Source of the DNA: JAVDCA01 sp036491235
GTDB taxonomy: Bacteria; Pseudomonadota; Alphaproteobacteria; Rhizobiales; Xanthobacteraceae
Assembly (NCBI GenBank): GCA_036491235.1
Contig: DASXCK010000367.1
Location: forward strand, 1 to 6,819
Direction of reading: 5' to 3'
Length of the DNA: 6,819 bases
A program made the position numbers and the translations under genes. Positions within the stretch are counted from its first letter, which is position 1, and the number at the start of each line of letters is the position of its first letter. The notes beneath the pieces were generated by a model. That model had not been told where the DNA came from and did not search any database. It saw only the letters and a list, made by a program, of their open reading frames with translations. Positions 5,765 through 6,819 of this stretch are shown here, piece after piece.

Positions 5765-6322
5765 TCACCAACTGACGGCTGCCTTCTTGGCAGCCGTCTC
5801 TGGTTCCGCATCCGTATCCTCGCTCTCATCCTGATCGCTCGGCTCCTCGGCTGGCGCGGAGTTCTTCGGCTTTTTCGCGTCGGGATACCAAGAAGTTAGA
5901 CCATACGTGCCGTTTGGCAGCCGATGGAAAAAAGCCGTGCGCTTTCTCAGCAACGCGCGAAGACCAACGAGCGCCGTTTCCGCATCCTTGGCCTCGAACG
6001 TGAAGCCGCCCTGCGTGATGGCGTCGTAAATCTGGCGCGGCGTCGCCGGGTCGGTGCCACGCGCGGCAGCAAAGCGCATTTCCAGATATTCACGAGCGGC
6101 CGTCTGAAGCTTTTTGCCGTAGAAGGTGTCGGGCTTGATAGAGGTCGGCGACGAACCCGCCCCTAATGCTCTAGGGCCACCGCCGCCGCCCCCAAACGGA
6201 GCGCGAGGCGGCAGGCCATCCTCTTCGCGCATATCGTTGATGACCTCGATAAGCGCGTTCCCCTTGCGTTCTAGGTCAGCAAGTCTCTTTTCCAGCGCCT
6301 CAATCGCTATTGAGTTCGACAT
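5765..6322 (-). CDS. Coiled-coil plus winged-helix protein (HARE-HTH-like), function unknown
   Basis: A 185-residue cytosolic protein I do not recognise as a named family. Residues 5-33 are a heptad-like amphipathic helix (IEALEKRLADLERK), likely a dimerising coiled coil. Residues 43-58 are a Gly-rich linker with six consecutive Gly. Residues 62-147 look like a winged helix: helices around YGKKLQTAAREYLEMR, TPRQIYDAITQGGF and DAETALVGLRALLRK, then the wing FFHRLPNGTYGLTSWYP. The order and the G-T-Y-G-L-x-x-W wing recall HARE-HTH domains, linked to chromatin, restriction and DNA-modification proteins; this is resemblance, not proof. Residues 155-176 are acidic and disordered, then K-K-A-A. I prefer ATG 6322 because GGAG stands 6 nt upstream; ATG 6334 adds four residues but has GGAG only 2 nt away. 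It lies in the insert that replaced the yifB core, converging with the XRE gene. Confidence 0.75.
   Translation of the reverse strand: MSNSIAIEALEKRLADLERKGNALIEVINDMREEDGLPPRAPFGGGGGGPRALGAGSSPTSIKPDTFYGKKLQTAAREYLEMRFAAARGTDPATPRQIYDAITQGGFTFEAKDAETALVGLRALLRKRTAFFHRLPNGTYGLTSWYPDAKKPKNSAPAEEPSDQDESEDTDAEPETAAKKAAVSW
5774..5798. terminator. 10-bp perfect hairpin in the last codons of the winged-helix gene
   Basis: GACGGCTGCC (5774-5783) and GGCAGCCGTC (5789-5798) pair perfectly around a 5-nt loop. On the minus strand it encodes the T-A-A-K-K-A-A-V end of the protein, just before the stop at 5765. No T-run follows on either strand; it may stop rightward read-through from the XRE side or protect the 3' end of the leftward mRNA. 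Confidence 0.35.
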
Positions 6323-6354
6323 ATTTGGCTCCATCGCTCCGCGGCGATGGGAAT

Positions 6355-6383
6355 CATATAGCGCACGGCAAATACACGCGCAA
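6355..6383 (-). promoter_or_regulatory. Candidate sigma70-type promoter of the winged-helix gene
   Basis: On the minus strand, TTGCGC (6383-6378), a 17-nt spacer and TATATG (6360-6355) precede the gene, predicting a start of transcription near 6348 and a leader of about 26 nt containing GGAG. Upstream, CTGGG (6409-6413) and CCCAG (6423-6427, again 6433-6437) form short inverted and direct repeats that might bind a regulator. Confidence 0.45.
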
Positions 6384-6482
6384 CTCGAAAAGGTCGAAAT
6401 GGGACGTTCTGGGGGTGACTATCCCAGATTTTCCCAGGTTATCCACTTTTGACTCGTGGCATTCATGGGCTTGGTGAGCTTG

Positions 6483-6819
6483 CTACCTAATACCGAGCAG
6501 CTCGGCGGGCGTGAGCGGCGGCAGGATCGAGGGCAGGCGCGCGGCGAGCATCGACTTGCCGGCACCCGGCGGTCCGACCATCAAAAGATTGTGCCCGCCC
6601 GCGGCCGCGATCTCGAGCGCGCGCTTGGCGCTCTCCTGGCCGCGAATGTCTTTCAGGTCGAGCGTCGGCTCGGCGCTGGCGCGGATTTTTGGCTGCGGCC
6701 GCAGCAGCACCTGCGTTCCCTTGATGTGGTTGGCGAGCTGGATCAGCGAGCTCGGCGCGATGATCTCCATGTCGGGGCTCGCCCAGGCGGCCTCGGGGCC
6801 GCACGCGGCCGGGCAGATC
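6483..6819 (-). pseudogene. comM: YifB/ComM family ATPase, internal fragment with Walker A (continues past the right edge)
   Basis: This is the part of yifB/comM upstream of the C-terminal remnant at 4686-5051. The sequence enters at ICPAACGPEAAWASPDMEII, the end of the N-terminal Lon-like/ChlI domain, passes the linker GTQVLLRPQPKIR and DLKDIRGQESAKRALEIAA, and reaches the Walker A motif GPPGAGKS (about 6575-6552). Family sequence continues to LPPLTPAELL, then breaks at about 6494 and meets TAG at 6483 after G-I-R. The natural continuation (normally E/V-S-M-I, later Walker B and the R-A-P-H-H motif) is absent. An internal ATG at 6770 could suggest a short separate ATPase protein, but that is an artefact of the frame. 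The product would bind no ATP productively. Confidence 0.87.

Noticed and set aside
5314..6322. Toxin-antitoxin pair (XRE regulator plus winged-helix protein)
   Set aside because: The genes converge rather than form an operon, and the second protein lacks any toxin motif.
6439..6446. DnaA-box-like TTATCCAC
   Set aside because: A single imperfect copy without neighbours or an AT-rich unwinding region is expected by chance.

Overview
The window is GC-rich, densely coded bacterial DNA. Its codon use and gene types (an alphaproteobacterial-style YifB/ComM, a short MT-type HTH regulator, a Sel1-array protein, an IS1595-type transposase remnant) suggest an alphaproteobacterium, probably Hyphomicrobiales (Bradyrhizobium/Rhodoplanes-like). 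This placement is inferred from protein resemblance only.

Region 1 (1-1100) is a copper-response module. A copper-exporting P1B-type ATPase, of which only the N-terminal third is inside the window, runs leftward from 785. A CsoR-type Cu(I) repressor runs rightward from 825. Only 39 bp separate the two starts, and a perfect inverted repeat (ATACCC-N5-GGGTAT) sits in that gap. Candidate promoters for both directions are nested around this single operator, so one repressor site could switch both genes.

Region 2 (1116-2054) is a leftward NAD-dependent dehydrogenase of the lambda-crystallin/L-gulonate 3-dehydrogenase branch of the 3-hydroxyacyl-CoA dehydrogenase family. It converges on csoR with 15 bp between stop codons. 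The 234 bp that follow (2055-2288) hold its ribosome binding site and that of the next gene, and no promoter I could defend.

Region 3 (2289-4623) is one long exported Sel1-repeat protein (777 aa once repaired) split by a single extra A in an A6 run at 3016-3021. Removing that base restores a strictly 36-residue (108-bp) repeat array and joins the signal-peptide half to the other half, which ends in an unusual Cys-Gly-Cys tail.

Region 4 (4686-6819) is a yifB/comM gene that has been destroyed. Its middle fragment (with Walker A) enters from the right edge and stops at 6483; its C-terminal fragment lies at 4686-5051. The rest of the AAA core, including Walker B, is missing and replaced by about 1.44 kb of foreign sequence (5052-6493). 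That insert carries the first ~52 codons of an IS1595-family transposase fused to the yifB C-terminal part, a small XRE-type regulator with palindromes upstream, a structured non-coding stretch with a tRNA-like acceptor/T-arm fold, and a coiled-coil plus winged-helix protein resembling HARE-HTH domains. The XRE and winged-helix genes converge on a hairpin-rich intergenic region. The insert is visibly less GC-rich in places than its surroundings. Its two DNA-binding-type genes are the least familiar content of the window; I see no evidence for a complete new defence or mobile system.
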